The translations under genes were made by a program, and so were the position numbers. Below, one piece after another: positions 1-8,977 of a stretch of 64,000 nt of DNA (within the stretch, counting starts at the first letter, position 1; every line of letters starts with the position of its first letter). The notes under the pieces are model-generated. The model saw nothing but the letters and a program-made list of their open reading frames with translations. It ran no database searches and was not told where the DNA came from. The DNA is from an uncultured Elusimicrobia bacterium (GTDB lineage: Bacteria > Elusimicrobiota > Elusimicrobia > Elusimicrobiales > Elusimicrobiaceae): assembly GCA_945913025.1 (NCBI GenBank), contig CAMECJ010000006.1, positions 53,088-117,087 on the forward strand, read 5' to 3'.

Positions 1-1
1 T

Positions 2-1189
2 TTGGGCCATGTGGGTATCGGGCGCATTCTGGCGGGAAGCATTCAAAAAGGCCAGCAGGTTGCCTTGATTCATCACGACGGTTCCGTCACGCAGGCCAAG
101 GCCGCTAAAATAGAACGTTTTTTGGGGCTTGGAAAAGTGGAAGTGGACAAAGCCGAAGCGGGGGATATTGTATCTGTCGCAGGCCTTGAAGGCGTAGACG
201 TGGGCGATACGATTTGCCGCCCCGATGCGCTGAGCGCCCTGCCGCCGCTGTCTATTGACGAGCCGACGATGTCTATGGACTTTATGGTCAACGACAGTCC
301 GTTCTCCGGCAAGGAAGGCAAATTTATCACAAGCCGCCACTTGAAAAACCGTTTGGAAAAAGAAGCCCAAACGAACGTGGGGTTAAAAGTGGAACAGTTG
401 GAAGGCGAGGGCAAATTTAAAGTCTACGGACGGGGTGAACTGCATTTAACCATTTTGATTGAAAATATGCGCCGCGAAGGTTTTGAGCTGGCCGTATCGT
501 CCCCCGAAGTGATTTATAAAGAGGAAAACGGCCAAATTTTGGAACCGATGGAATACCTGATTTTGGACATTAAGTCCGAACATCAGGGCGCGGTATTTAC
601 ACTGTTGGGCACGCGTGCCGCCAAACTGGAAAATATGGTTTCCGAAGGAGAGGACCGCTTGCGACTGGAGTATTTGATTCCTTCCCGCGCGCTTATCGGG
701 TTTAAAAACGAATTCTTGACCAACACGCGCGGTACGGGGATTATGCACCACAGCTTCCACGGGTATTATCCCAAAGTGAACCTGCCGGACTTGCGCCGCA
801 ACGGCGTGCTGATTGCCAAAGAGGACGGCGAAACCACGCCGTACGCGTTGTATGCGCTGGAAAACAACGGCGAGCTCTTTTTGGGCCCGGGGGAAAAAGT
901 ATACGCAGGGCAGATTGTGGGCCAAAATTCGCGCGACAACGACCTTGTCGTAAACCCCTGTAAGGCCAAACATTTAAGCAATATGCGCAGTAAAGCGAGC
1001 GACGAATCGTACGTGCTGACGCCTCCCCGCCAAATGAGTTTGGAACAGGCGGTGGAATATATCGCACCGGACGAACTGGCCGAAATTACGCCTTTATCCA
1101 TTCGCTTGCGCAAGAAAATTCTGTCGCATCTGCTGCGCAAACGTACGGAGAAAGCCGCGGAAATCGCTGAGGAAGAAGCCGCCGCGTAA
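2..1189 (+). CDS. typA: GTP-binding protein TypA/BipA, C-terminal portion (5' truncated by window edge)
   Basis: Translation matches TypA/BipA domain II to C-terminus (MGHVGIGRI..., DFMVNDSPFSGKEGKFITSR, GRGELHLTILIENMRREGFEL, RALIGFKNEFLTNTRGTGIM). Confidence 0.93.
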   Translation: MGHVGIGRILAGSIQKGQQVALIHHDGSVTQAKAAKIERFLGLGKVEVDKAEAGDIVSVAGLEGVDVGDTICRPDALSALPPLSIDEPTMSMDFMVNDSPFSGKEGKFITSRHLKNRLEKEAQTNVGLKVEQLEGEGKFKVYGRGELHLTILIENMRREGFELAVSSPEVIYKEENGQILEPMEYLILDIKSEHQGAVFTLLGTRAAKLENMVSEGEDRLRLEYLIPSRALIGFKNEFLTNTRGTGIMHHSFHGYYPKVNLPDLRRNGVLIAKEDGETTPYALYALENNGELFLGPGEKVYAGQIVGQNSRDNDLVVNPCKAKHLSNMRSKASDESYVLTPPRQMSLEQAVEYIAPDELAEITPLSIRLRKKILSHLLRKRTEKAAEIAEEEAAA

Positions 1190-1210
1190 CAGTGTGCCCG
1201 ATTTAACAGG

Positions 1211-1244
1211 AACGCTCCGCCGCAGTAAGGGCGGGGCGTTTCTC
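1211..1244 (+). terminator. Rho-independent terminator after typA
   Basis: AACGCTCCGCC-loop-GGCGGGGCGTT followed by TCTCGTTT. Confidence 0.6.
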
Positions 1245-1344
1245 GTTTAACGCAAACCGCCGGATACGCAGGGGGATTATGATTGTCTAACAGTACAAAG
1301 GAAATATCTCTAAAAAGTGTATTTGCAGCCGTGTGTGGGCCTTG

Positions 1345-1378
1345 ATTTTCGTTTTTTTTTTTTGATACTATAAGTATA
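1345..1378 (+). promoter_or_regulatory. Pilin promoter with T12 spacer (site 1)
   Basis: TTGATT-(ttcg T12 ga)-TACTAT; T12 at 1352-1363; pilin ATG at 1482. Confidence 0.6.
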
Positions 1379-1481
1379 AGGTTTCTGCCAGAGGGTTCCC
1401 GCATGGGTGTAGTTGGCCCAAAAACGGCGGATTTCGGGCGGAAAAACCTTGGAAAGTCTTGTTGGAGAGGAGGAATGATAT

Positions 1482-1949
1482 ATGAAAGGGTTTACCTTAA
1501 TTGAATTATTAGTGGTTGTACTCATTATCGGTATTTTATCGTCGGTGGCTCTGCCGCAGTACACGAAAGCGGTGCTCAAAAGCCGTACGGCGGAAGCGTG
1601 GACGAACTTAAAAAACCTCAATATGGCGGGCAGCGCGTATTGTTTGGAAAACCCGCAGGGGTCATTGGCTAGTACGTCTTCTTTTGATGAATTGGCCATT
1701 GATGTACAGCACCGATCTCAGAATTTTAGATATTGGGGAAATGTAAATTGCAGTACAGGAGTGATGGGGTTTGCCGCTTCCTATGATAAAAGCCCTACTT
1801 TTTATTTATATTTACATCCTAAAACAGGCCGTCGTTCTTGCTCTGGTACTGGATGTAAAGATATAGGTTTTACCAAAAACAGTTCAGATACCAGTATTTG
1901 TGTATGCGGCGCGTGCGGTGCGGGAAGTACCTGCTACTATGCGGACTAA
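1482..1949 (+). CDS. Type IV pilin-like protein
   Basis: [27 protein letters not shown]: class III prepilin signal, G^F cleavage site and hydrophobic helix; Cys-rich C-terminus. Confidence 0.93.
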   Translation: MKGFTLIELLVVVLIIGILSSVALPQYTKAVLKSRTAEAWTNLKNLNMAGSAYCLENPQGSLASTSSFDELAIDVQHRSQNFRYWGNVNCSTGVMGFAASYDKSPTFYLYLHPKTGRRSCSGTGCKDIGFTKNSSDTSICVCGACGAGSTCYYAD

Positions 1950-1980
1950 CCGCGTGTAAAGACGGAAAATTTGGTATAAC

Positions 1981-2019
1981 AACAGGGGAGCGTATATTAA
2001 AAACGCTCCCCTGTTTTCG
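1981..2019. terminator. Hairpin between convergent genes
   Basis: AACAGGGGAGCGT ... ACGCTCCCCTGTT then TTCGT; long perfect stem. Confidence 0.8.
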
Positions 2020-2043
2020 TAGGAACCTAAATTTCTGCCGGCG

Positions 2044-3204
2044 TTATCCGTTAAACAGTTCGCTGAGCCCCAACTTGTCCAGCAAGCCGTCCAACAGTCC
2101 TTCCTCTTTGGCTTGGGCTACGCCCAGATGTTTTTGTTCCCTGTCCAGGGCGTGGCGTAAGAGCGCCACCGCCCCCGTATAGACGGATTGTTCCGCAGGA
2201 CAGTCCGCAATGACATCGTCAAATTGGGCCAGCCTGGCTTTACGCACGTTGAAGATTTTTTTGGCGGATTTCAGCAGGCTTTTATCGGCCGCTTCTCCGC
2301 ACAAGACCAGTTGCGGCGGCTGGTATTTTAAGAAGGAAAGTGACTGGTACAGTTCTTTTTTAATGTTTTGCAGTAATTTTTCCGCCGCATCCTCCAGCAC
2401 TTCGTCCATAATGTCGTCTGTACCTGGCTCATAGCCGGCCAGCACTTCGCGCGCGGTCTCGATATCATTTTGTAAAATATCGGCCACGGCTTGGGCGGCG
2501 TCATTCTTACCGGCGGACAGTTCCCACGCGTCGACGATGGAACCTTGATGGGTTAAGAGTGCGGAAGAATTATCCATTCCGATATCCACCAGTAGCACGC
2601 CGGCTTGTTTTTCATCGTAACGCAGCAAGGTTTCCCCCAAGGCTACCGAGGTGGGAATCATCTGATAAGTGTTACAGCCGCAGCTGGCGAGAATGTTGTT
2701 TAAATTATCAAGGTGGGTAACCAGCCCAAAAGAAAGGAAAGTTTCCGCTCCCAGCGTAAACCCCGCCATTCCCTTGGGGTTTTCGATGTTCAGGTTGCCG
2801 TCGATAGCGTAACATTGGGGGAGGATATCCACCACGTCCAGTGTTTCGCTTAAATTAGGCGGAATAGAGGCCTCAATAGCGGCGTCTATTTCTTTGGTCC
2901 CTACAATGCGGTTTCGCGAAGTGATGGTATGAAATCCGTTGGTGTGTTTGAACGAAAGGAACGCTCCCCTTAACCCGACCACAACGGTAAGATCGGCGGA
3001 AACATACTCCGATATTTCGGCAAATACGGAAGAAAGTTCTTGGCGCGCCGCGTCCATATTGCGTACAAAAGCGCACGAAAACGATTTCATCGGGCGTTTT
3101 AACACGTGGCGCAATCGCAGCGCGGAGGTTTCTTCGTCCAGTGCGGCCAGCGCGGCGGTAACGGATCTTCCATAAAAATCAAGCGACAGTATGTTTCGGC
3201 TCAT
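2044..3204 (-). CDS. FtsA-like / SHS2-containing actin-fold ATPase paralog
   Basis: Alignable by eye with FtsA at 16275: VVVGLRGAFLSFKHTNGFHTI / YVGVRGAHLESFSNHGTYNI; CYAIDGNLNIENPKGMAGF / GYSIDKQKGITNPEGMEGS; GVLLVDIGMDNSS / GAMILDLGGETMS. Confidence 0.75.
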   Translation of the reverse strand: MSRNILSLDFYGRSVTAALAALDEETSALRLRHVLKRPMKSFSCAFVRNMDAARQELSSVFAEISEYVSADLTVVVGLRGAFLSFKHTNGFHTITSRNRIVGTKEIDAAIEASIPPNLSETLDVVDILPQCYAIDGNLNIENPKGMAGFTLGAETFLSFGLVTHLDNLNNILASCGCNTYQMIPTSVALGETLLRYDEKQAGVLLVDIGMDNSSALLTHQGSIVDAWELSAGKNDAAQAVADILQNDIETAREVLAGYEPGTDDIMDEVLEDAAEKLLQNIKKELYQSLSFLKYQPPQLVLCGEAADKSLLKSAKKIFNVRKARLAQFDDVIADCPAEQSVYTGAVALLRHALDREQKHLGVAQAKEEGLLDGLLDKLGLSELFNG

Positions 3205-3479
3205 AACAAAATCCTTTGTAGTATTTTATCAAATTTGCAAAAAAGTCAAATTTACAGAGGAAGGGGAGAAAAAGAAAAAAGTAAAAAACAAAAGTTTCCG
3301 TCGGAAAAACGCGGGAAACCGGCCCCCGTCGTACCGTCGGAAAACGGGTTTGAGCGGCGGATTTGCCTGCGGACCAATTACGCCAGGAAATTATGCTTTT
3401 TTATTAGTGCGTAATTGACGGGTTTATACTCGGGGTTTTCGCCCTTTCGCAACGTCTGCGGATTTAATACAATATAAAT

Positions 3480-4724
3480 ATGCAAGCTTCCACCCGTAAA
3501 GGTATGATTGTTGTAGCTGTGGCCAACGGACTGTTGCTTTTTGGATACGGCTTATCGCTGCCTTTTTTTACCATTTATCTTATCAGCCAGCGCCACCTGT
3601 CGCCCGCTATGGCAGGGCTGGTGATTGCCTTGGCCGGTCTTTCCCGCTGCGTTTCCAGTTTCATCAGCGGCGAACTGGCCGACGCGTTCGGCCGTAAAAA
3701 AGTGATGATGTGGGGGTTGTTCTCCCAGATTGTCGCAATGTTTGCGCTGGGGTTGTGTATTGAGTTTAACGCCCAAGTGGGGTGGATGCTGACGTGTTAT
3801 TTTTTAACTACGTTTTTGGGCGCATTTTTTCGTCCGGCGTCCAATGCGTGGGTGACGGACAACACTTCCCCCAAAGAACGCGTGGAAGCGTTTGGCATTT
3901 TGCGTATCGGGCTGAATATCGGCTGGGCGCTCGGCCCTGCTGCGGGCGGTTTTTTGGTGCGGTATTCGTACAGCTTGGCATTTTTCTTTACCGCGCTTTT
4001 GTATGCGTCCACCATTTTGTATTTGGGCCGTTTGATTACGGACAAACACGTACCGTGCAAATCCCGCAAGCCGAGTTTCGTTTCCGCGCTGACGTCTTTA
4101 CAAGATTCGCGCCTCGCCAAAATCTGCTTGTATGTGGTGCTGATTACGGCCGTCAACTCGCAGCTGGTCGTCGGGCTTTCCATTCATTGCAAACAGTATT
4201 TGCAAATGCCGGAAAATTATATCGGCTGGTTTTTTACCATCAACGGGCTTGTCGTCGTATTTTTACAGTATTGGGCTACCAAAGTTATGGCCAAAATGCG
4301 CCTGTCCACGGCAATGCTGATCGGCTGTTTGCTGTACGCCGTCGGGTTCGGTTCGGTGGGATTTTTTGATACGTTTGCGCTGATTGCCGTGGGCGTATTT
4401 TTCGCCGGCGTGGGAGAATTGATTGTTTCCCCGGGGGAACAGACGATGGTGTCCAACATTGCGTCGCGCGATACGCGCGGGCGGTATTTGGGAATGTTAA
4501 TGGTGTTTTACAATTTGGGGTCCTCGTTGGGATTTTTCGGCGCGGGGCTGTTGGGCGATTATGTGGCCCCGCAGCTGTTGGCCGGCCCGTGGTTAATCGT
4601 GGGGGCGGTAGCGGTGTTGGCGGGGATCGGATTTTGGTCTATGCGCCGCAGTCTTACGCCGGAAGAGGACGGAAAAACCAATGTGCCCGTGCCGATTAAA
4701 AAAGATACAATCACTTTAAATTAG
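3480..4724 (+). CDS. MFS transporter
   Basis: 12-TM-like hydrophobic profile and MFS motif-A-like GELADAFGRKKVMM. Confidence 0.88.
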   Translation: MQASTRKGMIVVAVANGLLLFGYGLSLPFFTIYLISQRHLSPAMAGLVIALAGLSRCVSSFISGELADAFGRKKVMMWGLFSQIVAMFALGLCIEFNAQVGWMLTCYFLTTFLGAFFRPASNAWVTDNTSPKERVEAFGILRIGLNIGWALGPAAGGFLVRYSYSLAFFFTALLYASTILYLGRLITDKHVPCKSRKPSFVSALTSLQDSRLAKICLYVVLITAVNSQLVVGLSIHCKQYLQMPENYIGWFFTINGLVVVFLQYWATKVMAKMRLSTAMLIGCLLYAVGFGSVGFFDTFALIAVGVFFAGVGELIVSPGEQTMVSNIASRDTRGRYLGMLMVFYNLGSSLGFFGAGLLGDYVAPQLLAGPWLIVGAVAVLAGIGFWSMRRSLTPEEDGKTNVPVPIKKDTITLN

Positions 4725-4737
4725 TCAGGAGAATCGT

Positions 4738-4956
4738 ATGAGAGGAATTGTTTTTGCCGTACTGACGCTTGTTGTGGGGGCTTTAATCGCCCTCGGGTTG
4801 GAAAAACTGGCTTCTTTTTTGCCCCAGCAAATGGACGGTGCGCTTACGCGCGTATACGCTATTGGCGTGCATCCGCTTTCCCTGCATATCACCGTGTGCG
4901 GCATTATCGGGCTGGTGCTCGGATACATCATCATTTCCAAATTTGTGAAGAAATAG
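4738..4956 (+). CDS. Small two-TM protein (DUF4321-like) upstream of maf
   Basis: 72 aa, two hydrophobic segments, tightly linked to maf. Confidence 0.55.
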   Translation: MRGIVFAVLTLVVGALIALGLEKLASFLPQQMDGALTRVYAIGVHPLSLHITVCGIIGLVLGYIIISKFVKK

Positions 4957-4957
4957 T

Positions 4958-5515
4958 ATGCGGCTTATTTTGGCTTCCAAGTCGCCCCGCCGTATTGAAT
5001 TGTTAAAAAAGCTGGGGCAAGATTTTGAAATTATTCCTTCCCAAAGTCCGGAGCGTACGGATTACAAACGCCCTGCGGCGCGCGTGAAAGATTTGGCCGT
5101 TAAAAAAGCGTTTGACGTAGCCAAAAAATATCCCGCGGCGGTGGTCATCGGCGCCGATACGCTGGTGTATTGCAAGGGGGAAGTCATCGGCAAGCCGAAG
5201 GATAAAAAAGACGCCCTGCGCATTTTAAACAAATTAAACGGTTCGTGGCAAAGCGTCTATACGGGCGTGTGCGTGATGTGTTTGCAGGAACAGAAAATGC
5301 TGTTTGGTCACGATGTTTCCAAGTGTAAGGCACGCAAATTGTCCGCCGCCGAACTGGAACAAATGGCGGGCAAGCATTTGGATAAAGCCGGCGCCTACGC
5401 GGTGCAGGACGATGATGATAAATTTATAGAGAAAATCGTCGGCAGCCGCACGAATGTGGTGGGGTTTCCGGTGGAGTTTTTTGAAAAATTATTTAAGGAG
5501 TTTTTATCGTTATGA
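4958..5515 (+). CDS. maf: Maf-family nucleotide pyrophosphatase
   Basis: MRLILASKSPRRIELLKKLG..., VVIGADTLVYCKGEVIGKPKD: Maf signatures. Confidence 0.93.
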   Translation: MRLILASKSPRRIELLKKLGQDFEIIPSQSPERTDYKRPAARVKDLAVKKAFDVAKKYPAAVVIGADTLVYCKGEVIGKPKDKKDALRILNKLNGSWQSVYTGVCVMCLQEQKMLFGHDVSKCKARKLSAAELEQMAGKHLDKAGAYAVQDDDDKFIEKIVGSRTNVVGFPVEFFEKLFKEFLSL

Positions 5516-6438
5516 TTGAAACGGATTTGTTGATTGTCGGCGCGGGTCCAGCGGGCTGCAGCGCGGCCATTTATGCGGTGCGCGCCGGCGTAAAAACGGT
5601 TATCGCGGGAGGGGCAATCCCGGGCGGACAGCTGCTGCAGACGAGTGAAATCGAAAACTACGCGGGGTTTGTAAACCCCGTCGGCGGGTTTGAAATGATG
5701 GACGCGATGCACAAACAATGCAAACGGCTGGGCGTGGAAATTACTTCCGACGAAGTGGAACATATTTCCGGCGAAAAAAGCCCGTTTGCCGTTTCGTGTG
5801 CGGGCGGTAAAGAGTACAAGGCGAAAAGCGTCATCATCGCCACCGGCGCCAAGGCGCGCTGGCTGAATTTGCCGGAAGAGGAACAGTTTAAAGGCAAAGG
5901 TTTGTCCGCCTGCGCCACGTGCGACGGATTTTTTATGCGCGGCAAAAAAGTGTGCATCGTCGGCGGCGGAAACACGGCGTTTGAGGACGCGCTGTTTCTG
6001 GCGCAGTTTTGCACGGAAGTCAATTTGATTCACCGCCGCGACGCGTTCCGCGCCGACCAAGTGACGGTGGAACAAGTCAAAAATAATCCTAAAATCAAAC
6101 TGGTGTTAAACAGCGTTCCCGTAAAAATTTTAGGAACGGATACGGTAGAAGGCGTGCGCGTAAAAAACGTTAAAACGGGAGAAGAAACTGATCTCTCTTG
6201 CGCCGGACTGTTTGTAGCCATCGGCGCGGTGCCGCAGACGGAATTTTTAAAAGATTCTTTGGTGGCACTTGCTGATAACGGGCTTGTGCTGGCGGATGAG
6301 CGTACTCATACTACTATTGAAGGTATTTTTGCCGCAGGAGACTGTGCGGATAAATACTACCGCCAAGCGGTCATTGCCGCGGGTTCGGGTGCGAAAGCGG
6401 GCATTGAAGCTGCTGCGTTTATCAACTTGCACCGTTAA
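5512..6438 (+). CDS. trxB: Thioredoxin reductase
   Basis: DLLIVGAGPAGCSAAIYAVRAG, redox motif SACATCDG, GGGNTAFEDA, FAAGDC. Confidence 0.93.
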   Translation: MIETDLLIVGAGPAGCSAAIYAVRAGVKTVIAGGAIPGGQLLQTSEIENYAGFVNPVGGFEMMDAMHKQCKRLGVEITSDEVEHISGEKSPFAVSCAGGKEYKAKSVIIATGAKARWLNLPEEEQFKGKGLSACATCDGFFMRGKKVCIVGGGNTAFEDALFLAQFCTEVNLIHRRDAFRADQVTVEQVKNNPKIKLVLNSVPVKILGTDTVEGVRVKNVKTGEETDLSCAGLFVAIGAVPQTEFLKDSLVALADNGLVLADERTHTTIEGIFAAGDCADKYYRQAVIAAGSGAKAGIEAAAFINLHR

Positions 6439-6447
6439 TGAAATATA

Positions 6448-6488
6448 AAAAATCCCCGTGCGGACGTTTATGCCCTGCGGGGATTTTT
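6448..6488. terminator. Terminator after trxB
   Basis: AAAAATCCCCG...CGGGGATTTTTG. Confidence 0.6.
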
Positions 6489-6564
6489 GTTTCCGCATAT
6501 AACCCAAAATAAGGCTTGCCTTTTATCGTGCAGGGAATAAACTAAACGCAGGGGGAAATTTTTT

Positions 6565-7074
6565 ATGCAAAGAGTAACGTACAATTTCAATGCGGAAAAG
6601 AACTTGGGCATTTTGTCTGAAGCCGCTTTTTTGACTACCAGGTGGAAAGAAAAGATAAACACAATGGTCATCGGCTGGGGAACGATAGGCGTAATGTGGC
6701 GGCTGCCGGTATTTATCGCGATGGTGCGCAAAAGCCGGTTTACGTATGAAATGTTGGAAAAATCGCGCGAATTTACCGTCACGTTCCCGTACGGGGAACT
6801 TCCGCCCGCGGCTTTGCCGGTCTGCGGGCAGGAGTCGGGCCGCAAAATGGATAAGCTGGCCGCCAGCGGTCTGACGGTTTGTCCCGCCCAAGTCATCAAT
6901 ACGCCGGTGCTTAACGTGGCCGGTATGCATTATGAGTGTAAACTGGTGTATGACCGTACGATGGGGGAGGAAAAGCTGGATAAAGCGTTAAACGAACTGT
7001 GGTATACTAAAAAACCGGAAAATTACCACGCTTTTTTTATTGGCGAAATCGTAGCCAGCTATATTACTGAATAA
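6565..7074 (+). CDS. Flavin reductase-like (flavoredoxin-type) protein
   Basis: NTMVIGWGTIGVMWRLPVFIAMVRKSRFTYEMLEKSREFTVTFP: flavin reductase domain pattern. Confidence 0.75.
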   Translation: MQRVTYNFNAEKNLGILSEAAFLTTRWKEKINTMVIGWGTIGVMWRLPVFIAMVRKSRFTYEMLEKSREFTVTFPYGELPPAALPVCGQESGRKMDKLAASGLTVCPAQVINTPVLNVAGMHYECKLVYDRTMGEEKLDKALNELWYTKKPENYHAFFIGEIVASYITE

Positions 7075-7100
7075 TGCGTGCGGATTAAAATGCAATTTTG

Positions 7101-7132
7101 CGCCGCCGGACGGAAATCCTGCGGCGTTTTTT
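7101..7132 (+). terminator. Rho-independent terminator
   Basis: CGCCGC-loop-GCGGCG followed by T6. Confidence 0.65.
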
Positions 7133-7158
7133 GCAGTAAAAATAGGTATAATACTTCT

Positions 7159-8070
7159 ATGGAAGAGAAAAAATTTAAAAGCGGTTTTGCCGTTCTTGCC
7201 GGACTTCCCAACGCGGGGAAGTCTACGTTACTCAACGACTTGGCGGGAGGACTTCTCTCGGCGGTGTCTTACAAGCCGCAGACGACGCGCCAAAATATTT
7301 TGGCGATTGCGGACGGAGACGATTACCAGGTGGTGTTTGTGGATACCCCGGGATTTTTATCTGCGCAGTACAAGCTCCAGCAAACGATGGCCGCGTGTGT
7401 GGACCGCGCCGTGGGAGAGGACGCCGACTTGGTGCTTTTTATGGTGGATGCGTCCGCCGATTATGCGCCTAACGCCAAACTGGTGGAAAAATTAAAAACC
7501 GTGTTTTGTCCCGTTTTTCTCGTTCTGAACAAAATTGATTTGGTGCAGGACGCGGCCGTATTGGACGCGTTGGAAGCGCGGGTCAAGGCGGATTTGCCCG
7601 TTGAAAAAACTTTTCGCATTTGCGCGGCAAAGGGCGAAGGCGTAGAAACTTTAAAAGAAGCCGTGGTGTCGTCAATGCCCTATAGTCCCGCGTATTTTCC
7701 GCAAGGCCAATGGACGGACCGCTGGGAACGGTTTTATGCGGCGGAATTTATCCGCGAGCAGATTTTCCTGTTGTACAAAAAAGAAATTCCGTACAGCACA
7801 TACGTGGAAATTGAAACGTTTACCGAAGATTTAGGTCCCAAAAACTATATCCGCGCCAACATTCACGTCGAGCGCGAGAGCCAAAAGCCGATTTTAATTG
7901 GCAAAGGCGGCGCGGCGATTGCGGAGCTGAGAAAGCGCGCACAAAAACGTGTGGAAGAATTTTTGGGCCGAAAGTACCGTTTGGAACTGAACGTGGTAGT
8001 GTCGCCCGACTGGCGCAATAACACGACAATGCTGGAAAAATTCGGTTATATCGTGCGCGACGAGCGGTAG
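7159..8070 (+). CDS. era: GTPase Era
   Basis: GLPNAGKSTLLNDL, DTPGF, NKID, KH domain IGKGGAAIAELRKRAQKRVEEFLGRKYRLEL. ATG at 7159 preferred over upstream start. Confidence 0.95.
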   Translation: MEEKKFKSGFAVLAGLPNAGKSTLLNDLAGGLLSAVSYKPQTTRQNILAIADGDDYQVVFVDTPGFLSAQYKLQQTMAACVDRAVGEDADLVLFMVDASADYAPNAKLVEKLKTVFCPVFLVLNKIDLVQDAAVLDALEARVKADLPVEKTFRICAAKGEGVETLKEAVVSSMPYSPAYFPQGQWTDRWERFYAAEFIREQIFLLYKKEIPYSTYVEIETFTEDLGPKNYIRANIHVERESQKPILIGKGGAAIAELRKRAQKRVEEFLGRKYRLELNVVVSPDWRNNTTMLEKFGYIVRDER

Positions 8071-8089
8071 CATTTTTTTGCAACATACA

Positions 8090-8123
8090 GGCGGAGGAAG
8101 AGTTATCTTCCTCCGCCTTTTTT
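8090..8123 (+). terminator. Terminator after era
   Basis: GGCGGAGGAAGA GTTA TCTTCCTCCGCC T6: perfect 12-bp stem. Confidence 0.9.
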
Positions 8124-8174
8124 GTGTTTCTGTGCCGCGGAAAAAAGGAGACGGAAAGTGCGCCGTATGTGGGG

Positions 8175-8210
8175 CTTGTTTTGTTTTTTTTTTTTGATAT
8201 CATAGGGTCA
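8175..8210 (+). promoter_or_regulatory. Pilin promoter with T12 spacer (site 2)
   Basis: TTGTTT-(tg T12 ga)-TATCAT; T12 at 8184-8195; pilin ATG at 8317. Confidence 0.6.
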
Positions 8211-8316
8211 TCCCGTGGAGTTTCTGTACGGGATCTCCCTTTGTTTCTTACAATCGGCAGATCCTGACCCTGCGGGCCGCCAGACTCAGAATGACTTTTT
8301 TAATGGGGAAAACAAA

Positions 8317-8958
8317 ATGAAAGGTTTTACGTCTTGCCGTCACCCTGAACTGACGGCTATACATTGTTGCCGTCATCCTGAACTTGTTTCAGGATCCAGT
8401 CATCCGGTTTCAGGGTCCAGTAAAATGGGTTTTACGCTAATTGAGCTGTTAGTCGTCGTACTCATTATCGGCATTTTAGCCGCCGTTGCCTTGCCGCAAT
8501 ATCAAAAAGCCGTGCTGAAAAGCCGCCACGCCAATGCGTTGGTTTTGCTGCGTGCGATTAAAGACGCGGAAGAACGCTATTATATGGAAAACGGAGAATA
8601 TACAACCGATTGGGAGGCGTTAGATATTTCTCTTCCATCCTCTTGCACGGTTAACGGCATTTCGGTGCAGTGTAACATCGGCGGCATGAATGCAGCCTAT
8701 GCCCTTTCCCTGAACAATCATTTTAGTTACCCCAGTCATTATGCCGTTACCGCGGATGTCAGTAATTCTAAACTATGGCTCGGTTGGCAGTGGCAGTTGA
8801 ATTTTGCTTCTATTTGGCCCGGCAAAAAGATTTGTTTGCCGAGAGATTCCGACGGAAATATAGGACGCGAACTGTGCCAATCATTTGGCGGAAAGGAATG
8901 CGGGGCGTATGCAGGGTGGTATCCGGGTGTTTCCAAAATATATTGTTTGCCGGACTAG
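8317..8958 (+). CDS. Type IV pilin-like protein with repeat-bearing extended leader
   Basis: [66 protein letters not shown] at 8317 matches the start context of the 57867 pilin. Confidence 0.9.
   Translation: MKGFTSCRHPELTAIHCCRHPELVSGSSHPVSGSSKMGFTLIELLVVVLIIGILAAVALPQYQKAVLKSRHANALVLLRAIKDAEERYYMENGEYTTDWEALDISLPSSCTVNGISVQCNIGGMNAAYALSLNNHFSYPSHYAVTADVSNSKLWLGWQWQLNFASIWPGKKICLPRDSDGNIGRELCQSFGGKECGAYAGWYPGVSKIYCLPD
8338..8400. repeat. Palindromic 'RHPELVSGS' repeat inside the pilin leader coding sequence
   Basis: CGTCACCCTGAACTGACG (8338-8355) and CGTCATCCTGAACTTGTTTCAGGATCCAGT (8371-8400); TCCTGAA-CTTGT-TTCAGGA hairpin. Confidence 0.75.
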
Positions 8959-8977
8959 TTTTTTGCGTGCGGAGAAC

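Noticed and set aside
741-1404. Long minus-strand ORFs opposite typA, fts, era, rpsA, PAS genes etc.
   Set aside because: Composition-driven antisense ORFs overlapping strongly supported genes; translations lack domain features.
1310-1699. Minus-strand ORF (with KKKK from the T12 tract) and similar minus-strand ORF at 7820-8203.
   Set aside because: Antisense readthrough of pilin/era genes and the poly-T promoter; no RBS or family.
3106-3418. Plus-strand ORFs upstream of the MFS gene.
   Set aside because: Overlapping start region of the minus-strand FtsA-like gene, low-complexity Lys/Arg translation, no RBS.
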